Assembly: GCF_037094495.1 (NCBI RefSeq)
Contig: NZ_CP146612.1
Location: 1,302,001 to 1,366,000, forward strand
Direction: 5' to 3'
Length of the DNA stretch: 64,000 nucleotides
DNA from: Dehalogenimonas sp. W
GTDB lineage: Bacteria; Chloroflexota; Dehalococcoidia; Dehalococcoidales; Dehalococcoidaceae
A program made the translations under genes and the position numbers. Position 1 is the first letter of the stretch, and each line of letters starts with the position of its first letter. Below, piece by piece: positions 16,254 to 24,996 of this stretch. Under the pieces are notes generated by a model that did not search any database, was not told the DNA's origin, and saw only the letters and a program-made list of their open reading frames with translations.

Positions 16254-19200
16254 ATGGCTTACGCTGAACTACACTGTCACAGTTACTATTCCTTCCATGA
16301 CGGCGCTTCCTCGCTGGAAGAACTGATTGTCCGTTCCAGAGAACTGGGTTATACCGCGCTGGCCGTTACCGACCACGACAACCTGTGCGGGGCCATGCGC
16401 TTCTCCCATCTTACGCAGTCAATGGGTCTGCCGGGCATCATCGGTGCCGAGGTGACGCTGGAAGGCGGGTTTCATCTTACTTTGCTGGCGGAAAATCAGG
16501 AGGGCTACCGCAATTTAAGCCGCCTGATTACCATCGGGCATGAGACCGGGGAGCGCCATCTGCCCCGGATACCGGAAGCGCGGCTGGCCGATCACGCCGC
16601 CGGTCTTATCGTGTTGTCCGGCTGCCCTCAGGGCCGGTTGTCTTTACTGGCGGCGGAAGGGCGTCTTGATGAGGCCCGTATGCTTATCCGCCGGTATCTT
16701 GAGTGGTTCGGCAGCGGCAACTATTTTATTGAACTGCAGCATAATCTGGTCTATGGTGACGATGAACGTAACCGCCGGCTGGTCCGGCTGGCCGGCGAAA
16801 CAGGCGTGCCGGTGGTCGCTGCCGGTAATGCGCATTATCATGTCCGGGAGCGGCACCGGCTGCAGGATTGTCTGGTGGCCGTCAAGGCCTGTAAAAGTCT
16901 GGAAGCCAGCCATTTAGAGCGGCGGCCAAACTCGGAATTTTACCTGCGTGCGGTGCCGGAAATAGAGGCCCTTTTCCGCGGCTGCCCGGAGGCCGTGGCT
17001 AATACGGTCGGCATCGCCGCTCGCTGTACCTTTAATCTGGCGGCTCAGGTCGGCTATGCCTTGCCGGATTACCCGGCGCCTGAAGGTTATACGCCGGAAA
17101 GTTATCTGGAGCAGCTGTGTCTGGAGGCCGCCGTCAGGCGTTACGGCAGCGTTACCCCGGCCGTCAGGTTGCGGCTGGATGAAGAGTTCCGGCTGGTGCG
17201 TAAGCACAATCTGGCTGGCTTTCTGTTGCTGTACCATGACGTTATCAAACTGGGGCGGGAGGTCATGATAGATCAGGGGCTGACCACCCCGGAGGTGCCT
17301 CTGGAAGAAAATCCGCCGGGCCGGGGTCGCGGCTCATCGGTATCGCTGCTGATCGGTTACCTCATCGGCCTGTCGCATATAGATCCGTTGCAGTACAAGC
17401 TGTCGCTGGAGCGGTTTTTGCCGGAAGACGCCCTGGGTTGCGTGCCGGATATTGATCTGGATTTTCCCCGGCGGATTCGTGAGGAACTTATACTGCGTAC
17501 CCACCGGAAATGGGGCTGGCGCTACGCTGCCCTGACCGGTACCATCGCCACCTATCAGATAAAGGGGGCGGTGCGGGGTCTGGGCAAGGCGCTTAGTTTG
17601 CCCCCGGAAGAAGTGGACCAACTGGCGAAATATGTTGAATGGGGCAGTGCCAAAAAACTGGAGAAGCGGATGCAGCAGGAACCACGCTTTCGTGCCAGGG
17701 TTACGGCACCCGTCTGGCGGGACCTGATAACGCTGGCTGCGGAGCTTGACGGTTTCCCCAAGTATCTGGGACAGCACCCCGGCGGCATGATTATTTCCTC
17801 GGTGCCGCTGACTGATATCGTACCGGTGCAGCGGGGTGCCATGGCCGGACGCTATGTCTGCCAGTGGGATAAGGACAGCATTGACGATGCCGGCTGTGTC
17901 AAGATTGATTTTCTGGCTCTGGGGGCCTTGTCCCAGATGCAGGATGCCGTGGAGTTGGTCAGGCAACGCACCGGCCGGTTCATAGATATGTCCCGGATAG
18001 ATTTTGATGACCCGGCGGTTTATGACATGCTCGGCCGCGGCGATACCATCGGTATCTTTCAGGTGGAGTCGGCCGCCCAGATGCAGACCATTACCCGGCT
18101 GAAGCCCCGCAATCTGCTGGACATGGCCCACGAAGTGGCGGCCGTGCGTCCTGGTGTCGGCGCCAACGGCGGTGTCCAGGAATACCTGGCCCGGCGGCTG
18201 GGCCGGAGGCCGGTGGCCTTTGACCATCCGCTGGAAAAGCGGGCCTTGGAGCGTACTTTGGGCGTGGTGTTGTTTCAGGATCAGGTCAACCAACTGGCTA
18301 TTGACGTTGCCGGGCTGTCGCCGAGCCTGGCTGATCAGCTCCGGCGCGCTTTCAGCCGTCGCCATAATGAGGCGATGCTGGAACACTTTCACGGTCTGTT
18401 TATGGCCGGTGCCGCCGGTCGCGGCGTGCCTGAGGACGCCGCCGAAATCATCTGGCGCAAGTTTAACGGCCAGTACATGTTCCCGGAGTCGCATGCCTTT
18501 GCCTTTGGTGTAACCGCCTATCAGGCGTCATGGCTTAAACTGTATTACCCGCTGGAGTTTTTTACCGCTATTTTCAATCAGCAGCCGATGGGTTTTTACA
18601 ATCTGGAAACGCTGAAAGAGGATGCCAAACGCCACGGCATTACCGTGCTGGGGCCGGATATTAACCGCAGTTTAAGTGAATGTACCGTTGAGAACAGTGC
18701 GTTGCGTCTGGGTTTGCGACAGGTGACCGGATTGGGCGAGGCCGCGGCGACGGCAATTGTCGGCAGCCGGAATAAGGCCGGGGATTACAAGAGTATCGGG
18801 GATTTTCTGGAACGCAGCGGTGTTTTGGAAGATGTGGCGCTGTCCCTGACCGGTGCCGGAGCCTTTGACGGCCTGGAGGCTAACCGCCGGCAGGTGAAAT
18901 GGGAAATCGGCCTGCGGTACCGCCCGGTTAACTCTCAGTTATTCTTGCCGCTGCCGGTAGCCCAGGATATGGCGGCCCTGGCCGCGCCCGGGGTATGGGA
19001 ACGTATGGAGGAGGAATACTGCACGCTGGGACTGTACCCGGCCGGTCACATCATGGCCGGTATGAGGCCGCGGTTGTCACCCGGTATCAGCTCCAGCCGC
19101 GACATCGCCGCCATGCGTGACGGTACCGAGCTTACTACCGCCGGCATGGTCATCCGCCGGCAGCGGCCGCATCGCAAGGTGGTGTTTATTACCCTGGAAG

Positions 19201-19391
19201 ATGAATTCGGGCATATTCCGTTGATGATTTTCCCCGGGATATATGAGCGTAATGAACATCGGTTTAAATCCCCCTTTATCGTGGTCAGGGGGCGGTTGTC
19301 ACGGCGTGACGGGACTCATAATCTGGTGGTGGAACAGGTAAAGACATTTACCGCGCTGGCAAAGGCGCCGGCGTCAAAGGATTGGGGCTAA
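16254..19391 (+). CDS. dnaE2: Error-prone DNA polymerase III alpha, DnaE2
   Basis: A 1045-residue C-family polymerase, the usual length for DnaE2. The PHP domain (ELHCHSYYSFHDGAS; VTDHDNL) occupies the first 280 residues. The polymerase core includes GRGSSVSLLIGYLIG and the catalytic aspartates in PDIDLDFPRR, plus FPESHAFAFGVTAYQ. It has a helix-hairpin-helix region (TGLGEAAATAIV) and a C-terminal OB-fold (about 940-1030). DnaE2 copies over lesions in the SOS response together with ImuB. It lies in the lexA cassette 28 nt after the small DUF6504-like gene. No replicative-type clamp-binding end was identified. Confidence 0.88.
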   Translation: MAYAELHCHSYYSFHDGASSLEELIVRSRELGYTALAVTDHDNLCGAMRFSHLTQSMGLPGIIGAEVTLEGGFHLTLLAENQEGYRNLSRLITIGHETGERHLPRIPEARLADHAAGLIVLSGCPQGRLSLLAAEGRLDEARMLIRRYLEWFGSGNYFIELQHNLVYGDDERNRRLVRLAGETGVPVVAAGNAHYHVRERHRLQDCLVAVKACKSLEASHLERRPNSEFYLRAVPEIEALFRGCPEAVANTVGIAARCTFNLAAQVGYALPDYPAPEGYTPESYLEQLCLEAAVRRYGSVTPAVRLRLDEEFRLVRKHNLAGFLLLYHDVIKLGREVMIDQGLTTPEVPLEENPPGRGRGSSVSLLIGYLIGLSHIDPLQYKLSLERFLPEDALGCVPDIDLDFPRRIREELILRTHRKWGWRYAALTGTIATYQIKGAVRGLGKALSLPPEEVDQLAKYVEWGSAKKLEKRMQQEPRFRARVTAPVWRDLITLAAELDGFPKYLGQHPGGMIISSVPLTDIVPVQRGAMAGRYVCQWDKDSIDDAGCVKIDFLALGALSQMQDAVELVRQRTGRFIDMSRIDFDDPAVYDMLGRGDTIGIFQVESAAQMQTITRLKPRNLLDMAHEVAAVRPGVGANGGVQEYLARRLGRRPVAFDHPLEKRALERTLGVVLFQDQVNQLAIDVAGLSPSLADQLRRAFSRRHNEAMLEHFHGLFMAGAAGRGVPEDAAEIIWRKFNGQYMFPESHAFAFGVTAYQASWLKLYYPLEFFTAIFNQQPMGFYNLETLKEDAKRHGITVLGPDINRSLSECTVENSALRLGLRQVTGLGEAAATAIVGSRNKAGDYKSIGDFLERSGVLEDVALSLTGAGAFDGLEANRRQVKWEIGLRYRPVNSQLFLPLPVAQDMAALAAPGVWERMEEEYCTLGLYPAGHIMAGMRPRLSPGISSSRDIAAMRDGTELTTAGMVIRRQRPHRKVVFITLEDEFGHIPLMIFPGIYERNEHRFKSPFIVVRGRLSRRDGTHNLVVEQVKTFTALAKAPASKDWG

Positions 19392-19434
19392 ACTTGTACC
19401 GTTAAAGGAAAATAGGGTAAGCTGAAAAAGCAAA

Positions 19435-19446
19435 AGTACTAATACC
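19435..19446 (+). promoter_or_regulatory. AGTACTAGTACT-like motif upstream of zinc-ribbon membrane protein
   Basis: AGTACTAATACC, two mismatches from the 12-bp palindrome shared by the respiratory and haem promoters at 20552, 28440, 28472 and 35819. It is 24 nt upstream of the next start codon. Confidence 0.35.
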
Positions 19447-19469
19447 AGTGGTGCTATTGGAGGTGACAC

Positions 19470-20384
19470 ATGGTGAAATATCTCGGACGTTTGATGCTGG
19501 TTTTATGGTTCGCCGTGATGTCTGTCGGAATTGCCCCGGTGAGTCCGATCGCCGCCGCTGACGGCGAAACGATCACCGGCTATGAAAACGTCACCATCTG
19601 GGTTTATCCGGAGTACGATGACCCGCGCCTGCTGGTGATGATGGAAGGGGATATTACGGGCGCTGATGCCCCGGCTGAAGTCCGGTTCCTGGTGCCGGCG
19701 ACCGCGCAGATGTATTCTGCCGGTTCCATTGATAGTCAGGGGGTTTATTCCGGAGGTCCGCCGAACCGGGAGGCCTCAGAGATTTCCGGATGGGATGAAA
19801 TCAGTTACGAGCTAACCTCCCAATCCTTCCGTGTTGAATACTATGCGCCGTTAATCAACGGCCAGGTGGATAAGTCCATAGCCCTGGATTATCAGTTTCT
19901 TTATCCCGTGGTTAATCTGGAAGTTATCATCCAGGAGCCGCGGACATCATCGGGGTTTAAAGCGGTCCCCGCGGGAACCAGTTTTATTGATGCTGAGGGG
20001 TTCAAATCTCATTCATATACCTATGATGCGGTTATTGCCGGGCAGTCGTTAGTATATGACATAACCTATACCAAAGCCGACAGTCGCCCTTCTCTGGAGA
20101 TTAATGAAAACGGGACTTCGGGTGCATTGACCGCAGTTATTGTCATTCTCGCCTTAACAGCCGCCGTAGCCGGGTTCTTCTTGTGGCTGAGATCCGCCGG
20201 TAAAAAGCCGGCGAACCGCGCCGCTAAACGGCGTGCCGGCAGACAACAACCCAAAGGCAAAACGTTGCCTGCCCGGGGCACGTCCAATGCACGTTTTTGC
20301 TCCTACTGTGGTAAACCCTTGAAAGGATCGGGCGCCTTTTGCGCCTTTTGCGGTGAAGCCACCGGGCATGGCTCTGAAGACTAA
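19470..20384 (+). CDS. Exported membrane-anchored protein with C-terminal zinc ribbon
   Basis: A 304-residue protein with four parts. A signal peptide covers residues 1-30. An extracytoplasmic beta-rich domain lies at about 35-215. One membrane helix follows (about 222-245) and then a basic linker. The C-terminus is a zinc ribbon with two CxxC knuckles (FCSYCGKPL and FCAFCGEA) on the cytoplasmic side. The start is ATG 19470, behind GGAGGTGACAC. Its architecture recalls the membrane protein at 24997-26124 and the zinc-ribbon protein at 24556-24990 inside the cytochrome maturation cluster, so a role in that block is plausible. No known function is recognised. Confidence 0.55.
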   Translation: MVKYLGRLMLVLWFAVMSVGIAPVSPIAAADGETITGYENVTIWVYPEYDDPRLLVMMEGDITGADAPAEVRFLVPATAQMYSAGSIDSQGVYSGGPPNREASEISGWDEISYELTSQSFRVEYYAPLINGQVDKSIALDYQFLYPVVNLEVIIQEPRTSSGFKAVPAGTSFIDAEGFKSHSYTYDAVIAGQSLVYDITYTKADSRPSLEINENGTSGALTAVIVILALTAAVAGFFLWLRSAGKKPANRAAKRRAGRQQPKGKTLPARGTSNARFCSYCGKPLKGSGAFCAFCGEATGHGSED

Positions 20385-20515
20385 ATAGTAAGAGTATCAA
20401 AACCCGTAGTAATGGAAAATCCCGTGGAAGGAAGGCTTGGTTTTGCCCTTCGTAGGAAATTGCTTTTTACGACGTGGTTCTTTTGTCGGGTTGGGTTTGT
20501 CGGGAATGGGAAGTG

Positions 20516-20585
20516 TTGACAAGCTGAAAATGCCTCATGTACTATATCCAAAGAACTAGTGCTAAAGCTCAATGATTATCATTGA
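20516..20585 (+). promoter_or_regulatory. Cytochrome/ccm operon promoter with Fur-box-like palindrome
   Basis: TTGACA (20516-20521), 18 nt, TACTAT (20540-20545). A near-palindrome AGAACTAGTGCT (20552-20563) covers the predicted start site. TCAATGATTATCATTGA (20569-20585), an inverted repeat of 7 bp around TTA, matches the core of the Fur box. Iron-dependent control of the haem-protein operon is a reasonable inference. Confidence 0.6.
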
Positions 20586-20637
20586 CATCCAGGGAATCAG
20601 GCTTCTGCATCAATCAAGTGATAAGGCGGATTAACGG

Positions 20638-21750
20638 ATGGCAACATTTACGGGCAGAAAATGGATTTTATTCGGCATTATCACGCTCATGATGTCGCTG
20701 CTTTTCATTCTCTCAGCCTGTTCTCAAACCCCCGACGAAGAAACCAGCGGTACCGTTGAAGATTCTCATACCACAGTTGAATATGCCGGTTCCGATGCTT
20801 GCTTTGACTGTCATCCCGCAATCCACAATGATTTTGTGACCTCCGGTAATCCCTGGAAGTTAAAAACCTCTGAGGTTGCCCGCAATAATCCCATTCCGAT
20901 ACCTGCCGGATATGCTTGGGAACTGATCAGCTATGTCATCGGCGGTAATACATGGAAGACATTGTATGTGGACAATAACGGCTACCTGATTACCTCTGCC
21001 GGCGGTAAACCCGGCAACAATCAGTATAATCTGCTTACCGGCGTCTGGTCGGATTATGCCCCGGACGAACAGATTCCATTTACTTGCGGTGAATGTCATA
21101 CCACCGGTTATTCTCCGGAAGGTAATCAGGGCGGTTTGCCCGGCATCGTCGGCACCTGGGAACTGGAGGGTGTTCAGTGTGAAGCCTGCCACGGGCCGGC
21201 CCGGGATCATGTTGAAGGACAGGGTGAAAAAAAGGAGACGGTGGTTATTGATTCTTCTGCCGCATTGTGTGGCCGCTGTCATACCAGCGGTGATGACCTG
21301 AGTGTCATCCCGGCTAACAATGGGTTCATATTAAAGAACGGGCAATATAATGAACATCAGGCGTCCCCTCACCAGTATACGGATTGTGTAAAATGCCATG
21401 ACCCGCATAAAAAGGGTGAGTTCTCCGTCAAGATAGATTGTGGTGATTGTCACTTGAAGGTGCGTGACGACTATACCGGCAGTACCATGGATATTGTAGG
21501 CGTAGACTGTGAAGATTGTCACATGCCTAAGGCAACGCTCTCCGGCCAGAGCCTTGGTCTTTATCAGGGTGATGTCAGAACGCACTTGTTCCGGATCAAC
21601 ACCGACCCGGATGCTCCGATGTTCAGTGAGGACGGGAGTCAGGCTAACGGGTATGTAACCCTGGATTTTGCCTGCCTGTCATGCCATTTGCAACGAGACA
21701 TTGAATGGGCGGCGGCTAATGCTCCAGGGATTCACTCGGCGGGTAAGTGA
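20638..21750 (+). CDS. Octahaem c-type cytochrome lipoprotein
   Basis: A 370-residue protein with a lipoprotein signal (LFILSAC lipobox, Cys about 28) and eight CxxCH motifs: CFDCH, CGECH, CEACH, CGRCH, CVKCH, CGDCH, CEDCH and CLSCH. It should be exported, lipid-anchored and loaded with eight haems by the Ccm proteins encoded downstream. A role in extracytoplasmic electron transfer is expected. A catalytic function like that of hydroxylamine- or tetrathionate-converting cytochromes cannot be assigned, since no CxxCK haem is present. First gene after the promoter at 20516; it is joined to the dihaem cytochrome by a few nucleotides. Confidence 0.85.
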   Translation: MATFTGRKWILFGIITLMMSLLFILSACSQTPDEETSGTVEDSHTTVEYAGSDACFDCHPAIHNDFVTSGNPWKLKTSEVARNNPIPIPAGYAWELISYVIGGNTWKTLYVDNNGYLITSAGGKPGNNQYNLLTGVWSDYAPDEQIPFTCGECHTTGYSPEGNQGGLPGIVGTWELEGVQCEACHGPARDHVEGQGEKKETVVIDSSAALCGRCHTSGDDLSVIPANNGFILKNGQYNEHQASPHQYTDCVKCHDPHKKGEFSVKIDCGDCHLKVRDDYTGSTMDIVGVDCEDCHMPKATLSGQSLGLYQGDVRTHLFRINTDPDAPMFSEDGSQANGYVTLDFACLSCHLQRDIEWAAANAPGIHSAGK

Positions 21751-21755
21751 TTGAT

Positions 21756-22145
21756 ATGAAGAACAGTGGTGTTATTAGAAAAAGGATAAAAAGGATTCTG
21801 CTGGCATTACTGGCGTTCATGGTGGTGATGGGGCCGGTAACGGCCTGGATATTACCCAACATCCACAACATCATCACGATAAATGATTTTGATTATACCC
21901 TTGATTCTGGTATTGTTTCACTGGCGCCTCCTGGTCTGGTGCCGCAGCCTCCGGCAATATTACAGGCGACCGGACCTTCCGATTATGTGAAAACTCCCCA
22001 CTCTTTGGAAGGCCGTGTGGGGTTTTGTTTTGATTGTCACTCCCTAAGCGGTAAAATACCTTCGCCGGCCAGTCATCTTGGCCGGCCTCAGGACGATTGT
22101 ACAGTCTGTCACAGTCCGGTATGGGTGATCGCTGAAACCGGTTGA
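21756..22145 (+). CDS. Small membrane-anchored dihaem cytochrome c
   Basis: A 129-residue protein with an N-terminal membrane anchor (basic KNSGVIRKRIKR followed by a hydrophobic stretch) and two CxxCH motifs (CFDCH and CTVCH) in its last 50 residues. A GTG at 21747 overlapping the previous stop (GTGA) is an alternative start. It is a candidate electron link between the membrane quinone pool or the molybdoenzyme and the octahaem cytochrome. It lies 13 nt ahead of ccmE. Confidence 0.75.
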   Translation: MKNSGVIRKRIKRILLALLAFMVVMGPVTAWILPNIHNIITINDFDYTLDSGIVSLAPPGLVPQPPAILQATGPSDYVKTPHSLEGRVGFCFDCHSLSGKIPSPASHLGRPQDDCTVCHSPVWVIAETG

Positions 22146-22158
22146 AAGGTGGGTGCAG

Positions 22159-22560
22159 ATGGGTAAGAAGAAGTTTGTTATCGGCGGTTTGATTCTGTTT
22201 CTCGCGATCGGTTCGCTTGGCTGGGTGGGGTTTATGAATTCAGCCACTTATTATTACGAAGTCAATGATTTTCTGGAGCGACAGGAACTTCTTGGCGATC
22301 AGAGTGTCCGGGTTAATGGGACAGTCGTTTCCGGCTCGGTGGAGACCGCGAACGGGGGATTGGGCATCACTTTCACAATTAGGGATGTGACATTAAGTTC
22401 CGCGACTATTCCGGTCGTCTATCACGGGGCAGTACCGGACACCTTTCAACCGGATACTGACGTAGTTGTTGAAGGGAAATTTTCTGCGGATGGCGTTTTT
22501 GAAGCGACAGCTATTATGACTAAGTGCGCTTCAAAATATGAACCTGAGCTTGCAGAATGA
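22159..22560 (+). CDS. ccmE: Cytochrome c maturation haem chaperone CcmE, Cys-type
   Basis: A 133-residue membrane-anchored OB-fold haem chaperone (anchor at about 5-26). In the classical protein, haem binds covalently to a His in HxxxY. Here the motif is C123-A-S-K-Y127, the CxxxY variant known from archaea and Desulfovibrio System I. That variant goes with maturation systems lacking CcmH, and none is found in this cluster. The start is ATG 22159, behind AGGTGG; a GTG at 22153 would be too close to the ribosome site. It would receive haem from CcmC/CcmD (27.5-28.4 kb) and pass it to CcmF. Confidence 0.85.
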   Translation: MGKKKFVIGGLILFLAIGSLGWVGFMNSATYYYEVNDFLERQELLGDQSVRVNGTVVSGSVETANGGLGITFTIRDVTLSSATIPVVYHGAVPDTFQPDTDVVVEGKFSADGVFEATAIMTKCASKYEPELAE

Positions 22561-22576
22561 AATGGACAATTGAATA

Positions 22577-24526
22577 ATGGCTGATATCGGTTACATCGCG
22601 CTTTTCCTTGCGCTGGCCGTCTCTGTTTATTCTGTAATAGCTTTCATCGTTGGTGGCATCAAGAATGGTAATTCAGCTTGGTTCGGAAGCGCGCGAAACA
22701 GCCTTCTGGCAGCTACTGGTCTGATTACCATTGCCGTCGGCGTTTTGTGGACGGCAATACTGACCCATCAGTTTAATATTGAATATGTTGCCCAGTATAC
22801 CTCCACCGATATGCCCCTTGTATATCTTATAAGTACTTTGTGGGCGGGTAACGATGGTTCTTTGTTGTTCTGGGCCTGGTTGTTGTCAATATTTGCCGCC
22901 ATCGTAGTTCTTACACGACACCGCACCGGTCAGGACCTGGTTCCGATTGCCTCAGCCGTGATGATGTTTAGCCTGGTGTTTTTCTTGGTGTTGTTGGTGG
23001 TTGTTGCCAATCCGTTTGATACATTGAGCTTTACCCCCCTTGAAGGTAACGGGCTGAATCCGTTGCTGGAGAACATCGGGATGGTGGTACACCCGCCGAC
23101 CCTGCTTTTTGGATATGTCGGTTTTACCGTACCTTTTGCATTTGCTATTGCCGCCCTGGTCAAAGGACGGGCCAGCGACGAATGGCTGGTCCTAAGTCGC
23201 CGCTGGGCACTGATTACCTGGCTTATCCTCGGTCTCGGCCTGGTTATCGGCATGTGGTGGGCTTACGTTGAATTAGGCTGGGGCGGTTATTGGGCGTGGG
23301 ATCCGGTTGAAAACGCGGGCCTGATGCCTTGGTTGCTGGCCACTGCTTTTTTGCATTCCATCAAGATGCAGCGCCGGCGGGGCATGTTCAAAGTCTGGAA
23401 TATGCTCCTGATTATAGGTACGTTCGGGCTCAGTATATTTGGAACTTTCCTTACGCGCAGTGGGCTGCTTTCGTCGGTTCATACCTTTGGTGAAACCGGG
23501 CTTGAGCCTTATTTTCTTACCTTTTTAGGTGTTACCATTTTAGGTGCGTTGGGATTGCTGGCATACAGAAGCCGGATGCTCAGAAGCGAAACCGAGATGG
23601 AATCGTTTGTGTCCAGAGAAAGCACCTTTTTACTGAATAATCTTCTGTTTGTCGGTGCCACCATCGCTGTTTTTGTCGGTACTATGTTTCCGGCTATCTC
23701 CGAACTGTTCGGCGGTTCCGAGGTTACTTTAGGAGCCAATTTCTTTAATCAGGTAAACGGGCCGATATTCCTGGCTATTGTTGCATTGGCTGGTATTTGC
23801 ACACTGATTGGCTGGCGGAAAGCGTCTAATAGTAATCTGATTCGCAATTTTTTACGGCCGCTGATTGCTGCTTTGGTGCTGGCGGTTGTGTTGTTTGCCT
23901 TAGGGGTCCGCGAATTGACGGCGTTGGCAGCTTACCCGCTTTTGCTTTTTGTCCTGATGACCATTTTAACGGAGTGGTTGCGGGGGGCCAATTCCCGCCG
24001 TAAGGTCAGGAACGAGAATTTTATTATCGCTTTCCTGCGGTTGATCTGGTCAAACAAGCCCCGCTATGGCGGTTACATCATTCATCTGGGTATTCTGGTA
24101 ATGACCATGGGCATCATCGGCTCATCGGTGTTTGATGCCAAAACCACTGCCGTGTTGAATGAAGGTGAGACCGTTGAGATCAACCAATATGCCCTGACAT
24201 TTGATAAGCTGGATTTTTATACTACCCCCAGCAGAGATGTGATTACTGCCGGACTGGCGGTAACTGCTGATGGCAAAGATGCCGGGCATATTATTGCAGA
24301 GAAGATATACCACTATAGTTTTGCGCAACCAGTGACGGAAGTCGGCATCATCGGTTCCCCCATAGAAGACTTGTACGTCATATTTATAGACTGGGATGAA
24401 ACCGGAGCTGCCGCTTTTGAGATTAGAGTAATTCCGCTGGTGTTGTGGGTATGGATAGGGGGCATGATTATTGCCCTGGGCGGAGTGGTCGCCTTCTGGC
24501 CGGAACGCCGTGCGGTAACTGCCTGA
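22577..24526 (+). CDS. ccmF: Haem lyase CcmF
   Basis: A 649-residue polytopic membrane protein. The haem-handling WWD motif is visible (WGGYWAWDPVENAGLMPW at about 235-253), with LFWAWL and VHPPTLL earlier and a large soluble loop near the C-terminus (about 515-610). CcmF takes haem from CcmE and attaches it to CxxCH motifs of exported apocytochromes. It lies directly between ccmE and a CcmI-like zinc-ribbon gene, in the operon that starts with two cytochromes. Confidence 0.92.
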   Translation: MADIGYIALFLALAVSVYSVIAFIVGGIKNGNSAWFGSARNSLLAATGLITIAVGVLWTAILTHQFNIEYVAQYTSTDMPLVYLISTLWAGNDGSLLFWAWLLSIFAAIVVLTRHRTGQDLVPIASAVMMFSLVFFLVLLVVVANPFDTLSFTPLEGNGLNPLLENIGMVVHPPTLLFGYVGFTVPFAFAIAALVKGRASDEWLVLSRRWALITWLILGLGLVIGMWWAYVELGWGGYWAWDPVENAGLMPWLLATAFLHSIKMQRRRGMFKVWNMLLIIGTFGLSIFGTFLTRSGLLSSVHTFGETGLEPYFLTFLGVTILGALGLLAYRSRMLRSETEMESFVSRESTFLLNNLLFVGATIAVFVGTMFPAISELFGGSEVTLGANFFNQVNGPIFLAIVALAGICTLIGWRKASNSNLIRNFLRPLIAALVLAVVLFALGVRELTALAAYPLLLFVLMTILTEWLRGANSRRKVRNENFIIAFLRLIWSNKPRYGGYIIHLGILVMTMGIIGSSVFDAKTTAVLNEGETVEINQYALTFDKLDFYTTPSRDVITAGLAVTADGKDAGHIIAEKIYHYSFAQPVTEVGIIGSPIEDLYVIFIDWDETGAAAFEIRVIPLVLWVWIGGMIIALGGVVAFWPERRAVTA

Positions 24527-24555
24527 CTAGTATCTGAAGCCGATAGGGGATATTA

Positions 24556-24990
24556 ATGATTATTGCGCTGGCAATATTAATGGCTTTGGCGGTTTTTGTC
24601 GCCGTGGTTTATCCATTTTTCAGAGTAAGTGGTGTTAAGGAAAAGCTAGTGCGGACCGGCAGTGTGAAAGAGGTTCATTATCAGCGTGACCATACCTATG
24701 TTTTGCTTAAAGAATTAGAAACTGACTATCAATCGGGTACTCTTAGTCGCGAAGACTATGAGGAATTGGAGTCTAAATATCGGAACCGGGCAGTGTCCAT
24801 ATTAAAGGACCTTGATAATATTCAGTCCGAGTCTAACGAAGGATTGCGTAGCCTTGAAGCAGATATAGAGCAACAAATCGGCCGACTCAGAAAGGCCAAA
24901 GGGCGATTTTGCGCCTATTGCGGAGCGCAGCAGGACTTGGATACTCTGTTTTGTCCGGATTGCGGCAAGCGTTTGAAGACTAAGGGGTAG
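24556..24990 (+). CDS. CcmI-like membrane protein with zinc ribbon
   Basis: A 144-residue protein. One N-terminal membrane helix (about 2-22) is followed by a helical region (VLLKELETDYQSGTLSREDYEELE) like the short-coil region after the first helix of CcmI/CcmH proteins. A C-terminal zinc ribbon has the knuckles FCAYCGA and FCPDCGK. CcmI normally presents apocytochrome to the lyase; the zinc ribbon is not part of classical CcmI. The position between ccmF and ccmA supports a maturation role. It might take over part of the job of the missing CcmG/CcmH (inference). Confidence 0.55.
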   Translation: MIIALAILMALAVFVAVVYPFFRVSGVKEKLVRTGSVKEVHYQRDHTYVLLKELETDYQSGTLSREDYEELESKYRNRAVSILKDLDNIQSESNEGLRSLEADIEQQIGRLRKAKGRFCAYCGAQQDLDTLFCPDCGKRLKTKG

Positions 24991-24996
24991 GATCTA

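Noticed and set aside
17334-18494. A 386-codon minus-strand open frame inside dnaE2
   Set aside because: Entirely antisense to conserved polymerase motifs; composition (many His, Gln, Pro) is typical of a shadow frame.
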